Shown here: one piece after another, positions 5,351-13,900 of the stretch
Numbering within the stretch: position 1 is the first letter of the stretch
Layout of the letters: each line of letters opens with the position of its first letter
Assembly: GCA_046155505.1 (NCBI GenBank)
Contig: JBJXFK010000014.1
Location: forward strand, 1-19,456
DNA from: JBJXFK01 sp046155505
GTDB lineage: Bacteria; Planctomycetota; Phycisphaerae; UBA1845; Fen-1342
Length of the DNA stretch: 19,456 nt
Reading direction: 5' to 3'
Made by a program: the position numbers and the translations under genes
The notes under the pieces: generated by a model
What the model saw: the letters and a program-made list of their open reading frames with translations, nothing else
Databases searched by the model: none
What the model was told of the DNA's origin: nothing

Positions 5351-6142
5351 TTGAGCGACAACAGCACCATCATCGAACTATCGCAGGTCAGTAAGTCTTT
5401 CGGGCGACAGCGCGTGCTCGACGACATCGATCTGCGCATCGAGCGCGGCAAGACGACCGTCATCATCGGACGTTCGGGCACGGGCAAAAGCGTGCTACTC
5501 AAGCACATCGTCGGATTGCTGCGCCCCGATCGCGGCGAGGTGTTTTTCGAAGGCCGACGGATCGACAAGCTGCACGAGCAGGAGATGATTCCGATTCGGC
5601 GGCAAATCAGCTTTGTGTTTCAGCTCAACGCGCTGTTCGATTCGATGACCGTCGCCGAGAACGTGGCATTTCCGATGGTGCAGAACAGCACGGCGCGGCT
5701 CGATCGCGCAAAAATCGGCAAGCTGGTCGCGCAATCGCTCGCCATCGTGGGGCTTACGGGGTTTGAGAAAAAGCGGCCCGCGGACCTTTCGGGTGGCGAA
5801 AAGAAGCGGGTCGCGATCGCACGCGGCATTGCAATGGAACCGGCCCCGAAGGTCATTTTGTATGACGAGCCGACGGCGGGGCTTGATCCGCAGCGGTCCG
5901 ACGTGATCAACAAGCTGATTCGACATTTGCAGCAGGAAGTGCATGTCACGGGCATTGTGGTGACGCACGATATGAAGCTCGCCGCCGAGGTTGGCGACCG
6001 CATTCTGATGCTTTGGAATGGTCGTTTTATTGCCGATGGAACACCTGAGCAGGTATTGCAGACCAAGGAGCCGCACGTTCGCCGTTTTGTCACCGGCGAG
6101 GCGGAGCCGGAAGACCTGCGGGTGCTGAATGCCGACGTGTAG
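5351..6142 (+). CDS. ABC transporter ATPase, MlaF-like
   Basis: This 263-residue ATPase has Walker A GRSGTGKS (40-47), Q-loop Q91, signature LSGGE (146-150), Walker B VILYDE (168-173), D-loop AGLD and H-loop H206. The segment around FVFQLNALFDSMTVAENVAF and the overall length match MlaF/Ttg2A-type ATPases. These drive phospholipid or hydrophobic-substrate exchange between inner and outer membrane with an MlaE permease and an MCE-domain MlaD protein. Neither partner is adjacent: the next gene is a lipoprotein hydrolase. The open frame extends far upstream, but that part overlaps cheB on the other strand. The TTG at 5351 is preferred because conserved sequence begins just after it, with GGAAG upstream. 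A TTG at 5324 is possible. The assignment to ABC ATPases is certain; to the Mla subgroup, likely. Confidence 0.88.
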   Translation: MSDNSTIIELSQVSKSFGRQRVLDDIDLRIERGKTTVIIGRSGTGKSVLLKHIVGLLRPDRGEVFFEGRRIDKLHEQEMIPIRRQISFVFQLNALFDSMTVAENVAFPMVQNSTARLDRAKIGKLVAQSLAIVGLTGFEKKRPADLSGGEKKRVAIARGIAMEPAPKVILYDEPTAGLDPQRSDVINKLIRHLQQEVHVTGIVVTHDMKLAAEVGDRILMLWNGRFIADGTPEQVLQTKEPHVRRFVTGEAEPEDLRVLNADV

Positions 6143-6200
6143 CGCCGACGTTTGATGCTGTGACGTATCGGCGTCGGTCCAATCGAACGGAGTCCTGGGC

Positions 6201-7076
6201 ATGCGTTGGTGCTGGGTGCTCGGCGGCGTATTTGCCGCGTCAGTCGCTGGATGCTCGACAGAGCCGCCGATTTCGGTGGAAAAGATCTTCCTTCGCCCGA
6301 CGCCGGACGTAGCGCGATCGCCTGCCGATCTCGGCTATGTGTTCGACGCGATTGACGTGCCGATCGCCAAGGATCGACACGTATCGATCTGGCATGTGAA
6401 GGCTGAGAATCCACGCGGCATCGTGGTGATCATTCCCGGCTCGGACCAAAACAAATCGCGATATCTCATCGGTCTGCCGGTGTTCGTGCCGAGCGGATTC
6501 GACGTGATTCTGATGGACTATGAAGGATTTGGCGAAAGCAGCGGCGGCCCGCTCGACCTTGCCCGGCTGCTTGATGACGGGCTGGCGGTCGTCGATTACG
6601 CACTTGCCCGACATGCGAATGTGGTCGCATTCGGCGTCAGCACGGGTACGCCGGTGACGGCATGGGTCGCGGTGCGGCGCGAGCTGAAGGCGGTGATGTT
6701 CGAGGCGTGCCTGATCTTGGACAAAGAGCCGCAGCTTTATCTCGAAGATGTGCTCAATATCGAGATCGACGTGCTGTGGGAGATTGCCGAGTTGTATCTG
6801 ACGGAGGTCGTGCCGGGCGGGTTCGACATTGAGCGGCATGTGAAACGCGTTGATGAGCCAAAGCTGTTTTTGCACTCGACCGAGGACGACGTGACGCCGT
6901 TTCGCGGCGGCGAGATCGTGTTTGACGCGGCCACCGAGCCGAAAGAATTTTTCGAGATGCGCGGCGGGCACGGCGAGATGATCGAGCTTGATTTTGAGAC
7001 GTACAGCGGGCGGATCAACGAATGGCTCGACCGGCAGCTTCCGGCTCAGAGCGTGCCGTCGCCGACAACGCCCTGA
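6201..7076 (+). CDS. Lipoprotein alpha/beta hydrolase
   Basis: This 291-residue protein starts with a lipoprotein signal peptide ending in the lipobox VAGC (Cys18), so it is probably anchored to a membrane on the outer side. The rest is an alpha/beta hydrolase of the serine-hydrolase type related to YfhR/BEM46 proteins. It has an oxyanion-loop region IIPGSDQNK (77-85), the DYEGFGESSGG segment (106-116), nucleophile S147 in GVSTG, acid D229 or D230 in HSTEDDVTP and H257 in GGHGE. The substrate cannot be told. It lies 58 bp after the ABC ATPase on the same strand and could be co-transcribed, which would suit an envelope-lipid role, but this is inference. GGAG lies 9 bases before the ATG. Confidence 0.85.
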   Translation: MRWCWVLGGVFAASVAGCSTEPPISVEKIFLRPTPDVARSPADLGYVFDAIDVPIAKDRHVSIWHVKAENPRGIVVIIPGSDQNKSRYLIGLPVFVPSGFDVILMDYEGFGESSGGPLDLARLLDDGLAVVDYALARHANVVAFGVSTGTPVTAWVAVRRELKAVMFEACLILDKEPQLYLEDVLNIEIDVLWEIAELYLTEVVPGGFDIERHVKRVDEPKLFLHSTEDDVTPFRGGEIVFDAATEPKEFFEMRGGHGEMIELDFETYSGRINEWLDRQLPAQSVPSPTTP

Positions 7077-7088
7077 GCCGGGCGGGCA

Positions 7089-7094
7089 TATACT
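7089..7094 (+). promoter_or_regulatory. -10 hexamer of a probable leaderless BFD transcript
   Basis: TATACT ends 6 bases before the ATG at 7101. There is no Shine-Dalgarno in the intervening TCGCGG. The hexamer and the spacing are nearly the same as at the PIN gene (TATACT, 7 bases, ATG). No clear -35 was seen. Confidence 0.4.
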
Positions 7095-7100
7095 TCGCGG

Positions 7101-7316
7101 ATGGAAGAGCTGCGCTGCATCTGTCACGACACTCCGATGAGCGCGATTCTGCGCGCGGCGCGTCAGCGAAATCTACCGACAGTTGACGCGGTTGTCGCGG
7201 CGGAACTTGCCGGCACGGGTTGCGGCTCGTGCAAGCCCTATTTGGAGCGCATGTTGGCGACGGGGCAGGTGCCCACGTGCGCCGATGCGCTTCGGGATGC
7301 CCACCCTACGAACTGA
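7101..7316 (+). CDS. BFD-like [2Fe-2S]-binding protein
   Basis: This 71-residue protein carries the complete BFD cluster motif: C6-x-C8, then C41-x2-C44, i.e. CxC-x32-CxxC, with CICHDT at the start and TGCGSCKPYLERML in the second half. The fold is a small helical domain holding one [2Fe-2S] cluster. Stand-alone versions include bacterioferritin-associated ferredoxin, which helps release iron from bacterioferritin; fused versions occur in nitrite reductase and NifU. No bacterioferritin gene is nearby. The last residues (RDAHPTN) and the stop lie in or next to a 14-bp dispersed repeat (7298-7311), so the natural C-terminus has been rewritten by the repeat. Start and frame are firm; the exact physiological partner is unknown. 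Confidence 0.85.
   Translation: MEELRCICHDTPMSAILRAARQRNLPTVDAVVAAELAGTGCGSCKPYLERMLATGQVPTCADALRDAHPTN
7298..7311. repeat. TGCCCACCCTACGA repeat, copy 1 (inside BFD gene end)
   Basis: This is an exact 14-bp match to 7405-7418 in the same orientation. On the minus strand it reads TCGTAGGGTGGGCA, resembling the GTAGGGTGGGCA dispersed intergenic repeats common in cyanobacteria and planctomycetes. It encodes the last residues of the BFD protein. Confidence 0.8.
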
Positions 7317-7321
7317 TGCAC

Positions 7322-7402
7322 GCCGACGCGAACGGCCGTCGGCATGGCACCCGGCATTGCCCACCACTCCGCGCGTCGTCGGTGAGCGACGGAATGGTGG
7401 GC
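7322..7402. terminator. Candidate bidirectional terminator between BFD gene and rsgA
   Basis: Two dyads fill this convergent spacer. GCCGACG/CGTCGGC forms 7322-7328 with 7337-7343. GCCCACCACTCCG (7359-7371) pairs with CGGAATGGTGGGC (7390-7402) at 12 of 13 positions around an 18-nt loop. Such GC-rich stems between convergent genes could stop transcription both ways. There is no T-tract, so intrinsic termination is not proven. The stems may simply be part of the dispersed repeat. Confidence 0.4.
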
Positions 7403-7404
7403 GG

Positions 7405-7418
7405 TGCCCACCCTACGA
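7405..7418. repeat. TGCCCACCCTACGA repeat, copy 2 (supplies rsgA stop)
   Basis: This is the second exact copy. Read on the minus strand it provides the final Ser codon and TAG stop of rsgA. The two copies bound the convergent intergenic spacer, as if the whole spacer were one inserted repeat element. Confidence 0.8.
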
Positions 7419-8510
7419 CGTGCCATACTTGTACTTCATGTGTTTCTGCGCCGCCTTGTGGATGACCTTCCACTTGTTCTTCTCCGCGAGGTATGCCGCG
7501 TGGTCCTCCTTGCGGTCGTGGTATTGCAGCTCGCGAATCTGCTTGTGGTAGTTCTGCACGCGGCGCTCGTCGAGATCGCCGCGCTGGACGGCGGCGTGAA
7601 TCGCGCAGCCGGGTTCGCTGTTGTGCGTGCAGTCGCGGAATCGGCAGTGCCGCGCGAGCGATTCGATCTCGCCGAACGCACCGGCGACGTCGTCCTCGTC
7701 GGCCCAGGCCTGCAACTCGCGCATTCCCGGCGTGTCAATGATCACGCCGCCGCCGGGAATCAGCAGCATTTGTCGAAAGGTGGTCGTGTGTCGCCCGCGG
7801 CTGTCGTCTTCACGCACGGCTGCGGTCGCGAGGCGTTGTTCGCCGAGCAGTCGATTGGTGAGCGTCGATTTGCCGACGCCGGATGAGCCAACCAGTGCCG
7901 CGCTCACGCCGCTGGGCAACATGTGCCGCACGTCGTCGACGCCGCGATCGTCGATCACGCTGACCGTGTGGCACGGCACGCCGACGCAGGTCATTTCAAG
8001 CTCGGCCCGCATCGCGTCTGCCTCGGGGCTGAGGTCGGCCTTGGTCAGCAGAATGACGGGCGATGCGCCGCCGGCGTAGGCGAGCGTCACATAGCGCTCG
8101 ATGCGGCGGGCGTTGAAGTCGTGGTCCAGTCCGCAGCAAATCAGCAGCAGGTCGATGTTCGCGGCGAGCACCTGCGCATCGCCGCGCGTGCCGGCGGATT
8201 TGCGCGTGACCGACGAGCGGCGCGGCAGGAGCGAGTGGATCGTCGCAGCCTGCTCTTGCGAGCGAGCCGAAGCGATCACCCAATCGCCGACAGAGGGAAA
8301 TGCGCAGCGTGCGCCGGCGGCGTAGCGCATCGCGCCGCTGACCGATGCACGCAGCGCTCGGCCCGCGGTGTATATGACGTAGCTGCCGCGATCTTCGCGG
8401 GCGACGCGCGCGGGGACCAGCGCGGCGGGGTTGTCCAGGCGAAGCTGGGGTCGGATGGTTGAGAATGCGTCAGCGAAATATTCGTCAAATCCAAGCTGTT
8501 CAAGCGTCAT
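7413..8510 (-). CDS. rsgA: Ribosome small-subunit-dependent GTPase RsgA
   Basis: This 365-residue protein is a circularly permuted GTPase. The motifs appear in the order G4 TKAD (156-159), G1 GSSGVGKS (208-215) and G3 DTPG (259-262), preceded by an OB-like N-terminal domain and followed by a zinc-binding knuckle with C289, C294, H296 and C302. RsgA acts late in 30S assembly, checking the decoding centre and releasing immature-subunit factors on GTP hydrolysis. The open frame extends about 65 codons further upstream, but the ATG at 8510 starts the family-like sequence MTLEQLGFDEYF. A weak AAGGA lies 11 bases before it. The stop codon lies inside a dispersed 14-bp repeat. The gene converges on the BFD gene. 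Confidence 0.94.
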   Translation of the reverse strand: MTLEQLGFDEYFADAFSTIRPQLRLDNPAALVPARVAREDRGSYVIYTAGRALRASVSGAMRYAAGARCAFPSVGDWVIASARSQEQAATIHSLLPRRSSVTRKSAGTRGDAQVLAANIDLLLICCGLDHDFNARRIERYVTLAYAGGASPVILLTKADLSPEADAMRAELEMTCVGVPCHTVSVIDDRGVDDVRHMLPSGVSAALVGSSGVGKSTLTNRLLGEQRLATAAVREDDSRGRHTTTFRQMLLIPGGGVIIDTPGMRELQAWADEDDVAGAFGEIESLARHCRFRDCTHNSEPGCAIHAAVQRGDLDERRVQNYHKQIRELQYHDRKEDHAAYLAEKNKWKVIHKAAQKHMKYKYGTS

Positions 8511-8713
8511 TGCTGTAAAAATCCTTGGCAAAGTTCGTGCGATCACTCGGACGCATGGCGTCGGGTGGTCGCGCAGTGCTCGCGCAAACCGGCCAGTCAA
8601 TGCCGAGCAGTGCGAGCGCGCAACGACACGACGGTGCGTCACAACGGTCAGGTTGTTGGTGGAATCGTGCGAGGGTGGGGCGGGATTCGGACGGCGACAA
8701 TGCATGCAGCCCG

Positions 8714-8735
8714 ATTCACGTTTTGCGACGTGAAT
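8714..8735. repeat. Perfect 8-bp inverted repeat upstream of rsgA
   Basis: ATTCACGT (8714-8721) and ACGTGAAT (8728-8735) flank a 6-nt loop. It lies between the 14-codon ORF and rsgA, in the presumed rsgA leader. It could be a regulator site or an RNA hairpin. Confidence 0.5.
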
Positions 8736-8785
8736 TAGCCGCGCGGACCGGTCAGAAAACGAAGACCGATGCTACTCGAGCCGAA

Positions 8786-8830
8786 TCAGGCGGACGCCCG
8801 CACGATGGCGATGGTTTGGGTCACACGCAT
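8786..8830 (-). CDS. 14-codon ORF with strong Shine-Dalgarno, possible leader peptide
   Basis: On the minus strand, AGGAGG stands 7 bases before an ATG that opens MRVTQTIAIVRASA and a TGA stop. This is the strongest ribosome-binding site in the window, better than those of most full genes here. The ORF ends 275 bases before the rsgA start on the same strand, with an 8-bp inverted repeat between. It could be a leader peptide, a small protein, or the start of a gene broken after codon 14. No homologue is known to me. A run of Ile/Val/Ala residues gives no clear function. Confidence 0.35.
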   Translation of the reverse strand: MRVTQTIAIVRASA

Positions 8831-8995
8831 GGGCGGGCCTCCTGTTCGAGGGAACTGAATCACTTCAATTGTTGCATAGCTTACGCAGGGGGGTGGGGGG
8901 AATTCAAGTGAATTTTTGTGAAATGCGAATTCTGAGCGGTAACCGAGGGAGCGCAGCGGGCCACGGCGGTTGTGCTTGACGCAGATCGGTTCTCA

Positions 8996-9111
8996 AGAAA
9001 GCAGCCGGGGGCGGCTGCTCCACAAGGCCGGCATTCGGGGCGTAGAAGACCCGCGGAGGGCCGCGGTGCTCCATTGCGCGACGAAGAACCGCGGAGGGCC
9101 GCGGTGCTCCA
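8996..9111 (+). repeat. Composite palindromic repeat (modules A-B-B) beside hemW
   Basis: Module A (about 8996-9025) contains GCAGCCG-GGGG-CGGCTGC, a perfect 7-bp hairpin, followed by CTCCACAA. Module B occurs twice, at 9045-9073 and 9083-9111, each with CCGCGGAGGGCCGCGGTGCT then CCA, preceded by GAAGA. The second B ends 7 bases before the hemW stop codon. The same modules occur in inverse orientation at 14343-14423. They might serve as a terminator for hemW. Confidence 0.85.
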
Positions 9112-9118
9112 GCGCGTG

Positions 9119-10273
9119 CTAGAGATAGTCCGCGATTACCGCGTTGGCGAGCAGGCGACCGCGCGGCGTGAGTACGATGCGATCGTCTGTTGTGACCAGC
9201 AGGCCCAGCTCGGCGTGCTTTTCGATTGCGTCGCCGAAGAGATGCGTCGGGTCGTTGCCGAATCGTCGCCGAAACGCCGCCCGGTCGAGGCCCTCGTTCA
9301 GACGAAGCGACAGCATCATCGTTTCACGCGCCCGCTGATCCGGGCTGAGTTTTTCCTGTGACAGCCACGCCGACCGGCTTTCGCTCACGGCCCGCACATA
9401 CTCGCGATGGTCCGGGATGTTCTTGTATCGCACCTCTTCGACAAACCCAGCCGCCGACGGGCCGATGCCCAGGTATGGTTCGTTGTGCCAGTACACGAGG
9501 TTGTGCCGACACTCGCAGCCGGGCCGGGCGAAGTTGCTGATCTCGTACTGCTGATAGCCCGCCGACGCGAGCAATTCGATCGTCAGCTCGTACATGTCGG
9601 CTTCGGTGTCCTCGTCGAGCGCTTTCACATCGCCGGCCTCGCGCTGTTCGAACAGCGGTGTGCCGCGCTCGTAAGTGAGGGCATAGCAGCTCAGATGATC
9701 CGGGCCGATCGCGATCGCCTGCTCCAGATTTCGCCGCCACGAATCTACGCTCTGCCCCGGCACCGCGAAGATCAGGTCGAGATTCACCTGCGCGATCCCC
9801 GCGTCGCGGCAAATCTGCACCGTCTGGGCGACCTGTGGCGGCTGGTGAATGCGCTCCAGCACGCGCAGTTCGGAGGGGTCAAACGACTGTGCACCGACCG
9901 AGACGCGCGTGACGCCGCTCTCGACCAGCGTCGCGGCGATTTCGGCGGTGACGGTCGCCGGGTTGGCTTCGACCGTGAATTCGAGCGGACGATCCGGGTC
10001 GGCAGCGGCGTGTAACCGCGACAGCAGGCGTCGTAGTTCCACGGGTGGCAACGTCGTGGGCGTGCCGCCGCCGACGAAGATTGTCTCAAGCCGTACAGGT
10101 CGCGTCGCGACCTCGCGGTCAAAGTCGGCGATCAGGGCATCGACCAGCGGGTGCATAGCCTTGCGATCGACGAGCACCGAGTAAAAATCGCAGTAGCCGC
10201 AAATCGTCTGGCAGAACGGCACATGGACGTATGCCGAGCGGACGATCTGGGGGCTGCGGGTCGTTGTCATCAT
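9119..10273 (-). CDS. hemW: Radical SAM heme chaperone HemW (HemN-like)
   Basis: This 384-residue protein has the radical-SAM cluster motif C21-x3-C25-x2-C28 in YVHVPFCQTICGYCDFYS, the FVGGGTPTTL glycine-rich SAM motif and the GAQSFDPSELRVLERIH segment. It also carries the HNxxYW motif (CRHNLVYWHNEPYLGIGPSA) that is shared by HemW proteins and linked to heme binding. The C-terminal MLSLRLNEGLD segment is also family-typical. HemW proteins are often misnamed oxygen-independent coproporphyrinogen oxidase. The known E. coli and Lactococcus forms bind heme and deliver it to respiratory enzymes. Two adjacent ATGs (10273 and 10270) could start it, and no Shine-Dalgarno is visible. A promoter lies so close that the transcript would be leaderless. 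Confidence 0.93.
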   Translation of the reverse strand: MMTTTRSPQIVRSAYVHVPFCQTICGYCDFYSVLVDRKAMHPLVDALIADFDREVATRPVRLETIFVGGGTPTTLPPVELRRLLSRLHAAADPDRPLEFTVEANPATVTAEIAATLVESGVTRVSVGAQSFDPSELRVLERIHQPPQVAQTVQICRDAGIAQVNLDLIFAVPGQSVDSWRRNLEQAIAIGPDHLSCYALTYERGTPLFEQREAGDVKALDEDTEADMYELTIELLASAGYQQYEISNFARPGCECRHNLVYWHNEPYLGIGPSAAGFVEEVRYKNIPDHREYVRAVSESRSAWLSQEKLSPDQRARETMMLSLRLNEGLDRAAFRRRFGNDPTHLFGDAIEKHAELGLLVTTDDRIVLTPRGRLLANAVIADYL

Positions 10274-10282
10274 GCGGGTCGC

Positions 10283-10311
10283 ATCGTAGGATTCACGCGC
10301 TTCATTTTCAC
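10283..10311 (-). promoter_or_regulatory. hemW promoter, nearly leaderless
   Basis: On the minus strand GTGAAA (10311-10306) and TACGAT (10288-10283) are separated by exactly 17 bp. The -10 ends 9 bases before the first ATG, so the 5' leader would be 0-3 nt. The same GTGAAAAT core occurs upstream of the PEP-CTERM gene. Confidence 0.45.
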
Positions 10312-10389
10312 GTTGCAGCGGATTCTAGCGACGCATCGCGACCGCGGGTCGGTTGGGCCGCGGCATTCATTAGAAAAGGGCGACCCCAT

Positions 10390-10878
10390 ATGAAGGTCGT
10401 GTTGGTCATGTTCAAGGACGGCGAGCGGCGGGACTTCCCGATCAGCAAGCCGCAAACGATTATTGGCCGGCGGTCGGACGCGGATTTGCGCATTCCGACA
10501 GCAGACGTTTCGCGCGAGCATTGCATCATCTCGCTGAATGGGCGCGAGTTGACGATTCGCGACGGCGGCAGCACCAACGGCACCTTCGTCAACGGAAAGC
10601 AGCTTGCCGAGGCAAAGCTCAAGGCCGGCGACAAACTGACCGTCGGCCCGGTGATTTTCACGGTTCAGATCGACGGCATGCCGGCGACGATCAAGCCCGA
10701 CGCCGCTCCGCCGCTGCGGCAGGCGTCTGTCGCACCCGTGAGCGATGACGATTTTGACGATATTCTCGATCTCGGCGATCTCGATTCCGAGGAGGACGGC
10801 GGCCCGATGTCGCCGGTCGATGCGATGTTCGAGGACGACGAGGAAGACGAACCGCCGAAGGGCAAGAAGCGGAAGTAA
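10390..10878 (+). CDS. FHA-domain phosphopeptide-binding protein
   Basis: This 162-residue protein has an N-terminal FHA domain (about residues 1-95) with GRRSDADL (26-33), SREH (41-44) and STNGTFVNGK (61-70), which are the residues that bind phosphothreonine. The tail (about 105-162) is disordered: an Asp/Glu-rich stretch DDDFDDILDLGDLDSEEDGG and a lysine-rich end KGKKRK. FHA proteins are readers of Ser/Thr kinase output. The next gene, 53 bp downstream on the same strand, is a Ser/Thr kinase, so the pair is probably an operon in which the FHA protein is substrate or scaffold. The ATG at 10390 has AAAAGGG 9 bases upstream. A longer frame upstream overlaps hemW regulatory DNA and is not used. 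Confidence 0.88.
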   Translation: MKVVLVMFKDGERRDFPISKPQTIIGRRSDADLRIPTADVSREHCIISLNGRELTIRDGGSTNGTFVNGKQLAEAKLKAGDKLTVGPVIFTVQIDGMPATIKPDAAPPLRQASVAPVSDDDFDDILDLGDLDSEEDGGPMSPVDAMFEDDEEDEPPKGKKRK

Positions 10879-10931
10879 TCCGTCGCGCGGTCGAACACTA
10901 GCGGTATGATTCGCCTTTCCGGTGGATCATC

Positions 10932-13900
10932 ATGTCCGAACTTGACGCTTGCCCATCCATCGAATTGCTCGAAGCACATCTGCTCGGGCCGCCGTCGGTG
11001 CAAATCGCCGGTCACTTGTTGCGCTGTCCCATCTGTCGCGGCGCACTTGACCGCATCAACGCTGACAACGCATTTTTGCGCGGCTTTGCGATCGGCGGGG
11101 CGCTGCCTTCCCACACGCAGGTCGAGCGACCGATTGATATCAACATCGCCGGCTATGAGATGGTGCGCGAGCTGCACGCCGGCGGGCAGGGCGTGGTGTT
11201 TCTGGCGCGGCAGCTTTCGACGAATCGCTCGGTCGCGATCAAGGTGATGAAGCAGGGGCCGTTCGCCACGATGGCCGATCGGCAGCGCTTCACGCGCGAG
11301 ATCGAGACGCTGGCCCGGCTCGACCATCCGAATATCATCGCCGTACACGACGCCGGCACCGCGTCGGGGTTTCACTATTTTGTGATGGACTATGTCGAGG
11401 GACTGCCGCTCGATCGCGCCGTGCGACATGCGGAAATCTGGACGGCCGCCGCGCCGACGAGCGACGTTGACTCAGCGCACGACGAAGAAGCCACGCGGCC
11501 GACCGATGCGACGCTGCGACCGATTCTCGCCATGTTCGTGAAAATCTGCGAAGCGGTACACGCGGCCCACTTGCGCGGCGTGATGCATCGCGACTTGAAA
11601 CCGAGCAACATTTTGATCGACGCGCAGGGCGAGCCGCATGTGGTCGATTTCGGCCTGGCCAAGCCGACCGATGCGACGGCCGATTCGGCGATGACGCGCA
11701 CGGGGCAATTTGTCGGGTCGCTGCCGTGGGCATCGCCCGAGCAGGTCAGCGGCGACGCGGCGCACATCGATTTGCGTACCGACGTGTATTCGCTCGGCGC
11801 GATCCTGTATCAAATCCTCACTGGTGAATTGCCGTTTGATATCGGCAGCAACCTGCGCGACGCGATCGACAACATCCTCACGCGCGAAGCGCCGCGTCCG
11901 AGCGCACGCGCGTCGACGACTGGCACGCACGTCAACGATGAACTCGACACGATCGTCCTGAAATGCCTGTCGAAAGACCGCGATCGGCGCTATCAGAGCG
12001 CCGGCGATCTGGCCCGCGACCTGTCGCGCTATCTCGCGGGCGAGCCGATCGAGGCCAAGCGCGATAGCGCGCTCTACCTGCTGCGCAAGAACCTGCGGCG
12101 CTATCGGCAGAGCCTCGTGATCGGTGCGGCGTTCGTTGTGCTGCTCACCGTCGTGTCGATTTCGATGACGTTGCTGTACCGCCGTTCGACTCAGCTCGAG
12201 CAGCAGGCGGTTCGCAGCGCGGGGGCGCTGGCCGCGTCGCTTTCGGAGAGCACGATCAATCAGGGTCGCATGGCGGGGCTGCTCGGAAATTTCGAGCAGG
12301 CCGAGCGGCTATTGTGGCCGGAGTTTTTGTTCGACCGCAGTCGCGACGCCGGCTCAGCGACGCGATTGTTGGAGCCGCCGGGGGGAATCGAGCCGTACTG
12401 GGCGCTTTGGGAGCTCTATCGCGTGCGCCCGTGTGCGCAGACGGTCGTGCCGCTGCCGATCGAGTCGCGATATTTCATTCTGGACGCCGTTGGGGGATTC
12501 TGGACTGTCAATCGAGCCGGCTTGGTCAGTCGCTACGACGCGACCGGACGCGTGGTTGATTCGTGGACGATCAGCCGCACCGTCCGTTGGTGTCGCCTGT
12601 ACATCGACCCGAGCGGTAGTCATGTCGTTGAGCGTTACGTCGATGGCATCGACATTCAGCGACGAATCGCGGGCACGGATCGGGCCGAGCGACTGCTCGT
12701 CGAGCCGACGCGCTGCTCGGCCATCTCGCGCACCGCGAGCCTGTATGCTGTCATCGATGACTCCGACATCGTGATTCAGCGGATTTCGCCGCGCAGCGAC
12801 GTCGTCCGCATTGCCGTACCGGCTGGCGGCGTGGACACTCTGGCGTTTTCGAACGACGAGACGATGCTTGCGGCCCGTTCGCCCACGGGCGCGCTGCGCG
12901 TCTGGAAAATCGACGATGGGCGCGAAATTTTCGCGACGCCCGCGCGACACGCGAAAGACGATGTGCTGCAACCCGGCGGCGATTTGATGTTCTGCCCGGA
13001 CGATTCGCGATTGATCGACCTGTGGATGGAGAGTCCCGGCGGCGTCTGGGACTTGCGCACGAACACGCCGTCGCTCGTGCCGTTTTCGGAACGTGCGGGC
13101 GACGGCCGATTTGCAGCTTCAACTGCCGACGGCACGCTCGTCGCGGTCGGCGACATTCGCGGCGTTGTGCGGCTCTTCGACGGCGCCACGGGTAGCAAGA
13201 TACAGTCGTTTATCGCACATCGTCGCATGATCACCGGGCTCGCCATGACGCCCGACGGGCGCGGGCTTTGGACGGCGGGCAACGGCGAAATTCGATTATG
13301 GGAACTTCAGCCCGACCCGGCAGTCATCGTGACGCGCGCCGACGGCGACACGTTATTCGCCGTGGCGTTCAAGAATGCCGAGCGCACGATCTTGAGCGGC
13401 GGCAGGCTGTCGCGCGTGATCTCGGTCGATCGCAAGACGCGCGCGATCAGCTCGTTCGACACCGGTACATCGGCGGTGATCGCGTCGATTGATGTTTCGC
13501 CGCGCGAGGGGGCGATCGCCGCGACGACCTATGGGCGCGAATCGCTGCTGTGGCCCGATGGTCGACTCGATCAGCCGCCGCTGCTGATCGCGCACCCGAC
13601 CAAACAGAGTCACCTCGCGTTTAGCCCGGACGGCGAGACGCTCGCGACCGCGTGCGATGACCAGATCGTGCGGCTGTGGAGCGCACGCGACGGCACGCCG
13701 CTGCGCGAATTGCCCGCCGTTCGCGATCGCGTGCCGCAACTCGCGTTCTCGCCGGACGGAAAGCGACTGGCGGGCGCGATTCGCAACGGGGAACTGCTGG
13801 TCTGGACGCTTGCGACGGGCGCGGCGCAGTCGTGGCACATGACGCTCGGCTTACCGATGCGCACCGTGCGGTTTTCGAGCGATGGGCGCTGGCTGGCCGC

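Larger units (their letters stand above)
8511..9118. other. 608-bp spacer between rsgA and hemW
   Basis: Both flanking genes are on the minus strand. No sizeable gene is credible here. The spacer holds a 14-codon ORF with a strong Shine-Dalgarno (8786-8830), a perfect 8-bp inverted repeat (8714-8735), a G-rich run GGGGGGTGGGGGG near 8887-8899 and, next to the hemW stop, the composite palindromic repeat at 8996-9111. On the minus strand TTGAAT and TAAGCT near 8912-8883 with 18-bp spacing could be a promoter for the small ORF and rsgA. Confidence 0.6.

Noticed and set aside
4309..5394. 361-codon frame antisense to cheB
   Set aside because: Shadow of a high-GC gene; cheB has all family motifs on the other strand.
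6240..7127. 295-codon frame antisense to the lipoprotein hydrolase
   Set aside because: Arg/His-rich shadow; the plus strand has a signal peptide, lipobox and catalytic triad.
8887..8899. G-run GGGGGGTGGGGGG as a G-quadruplex
   Set aside because: Only two long G tracts with a single T between; four separate tracts are not present close by, so a stable intramolecular quadruplex is doubtful.
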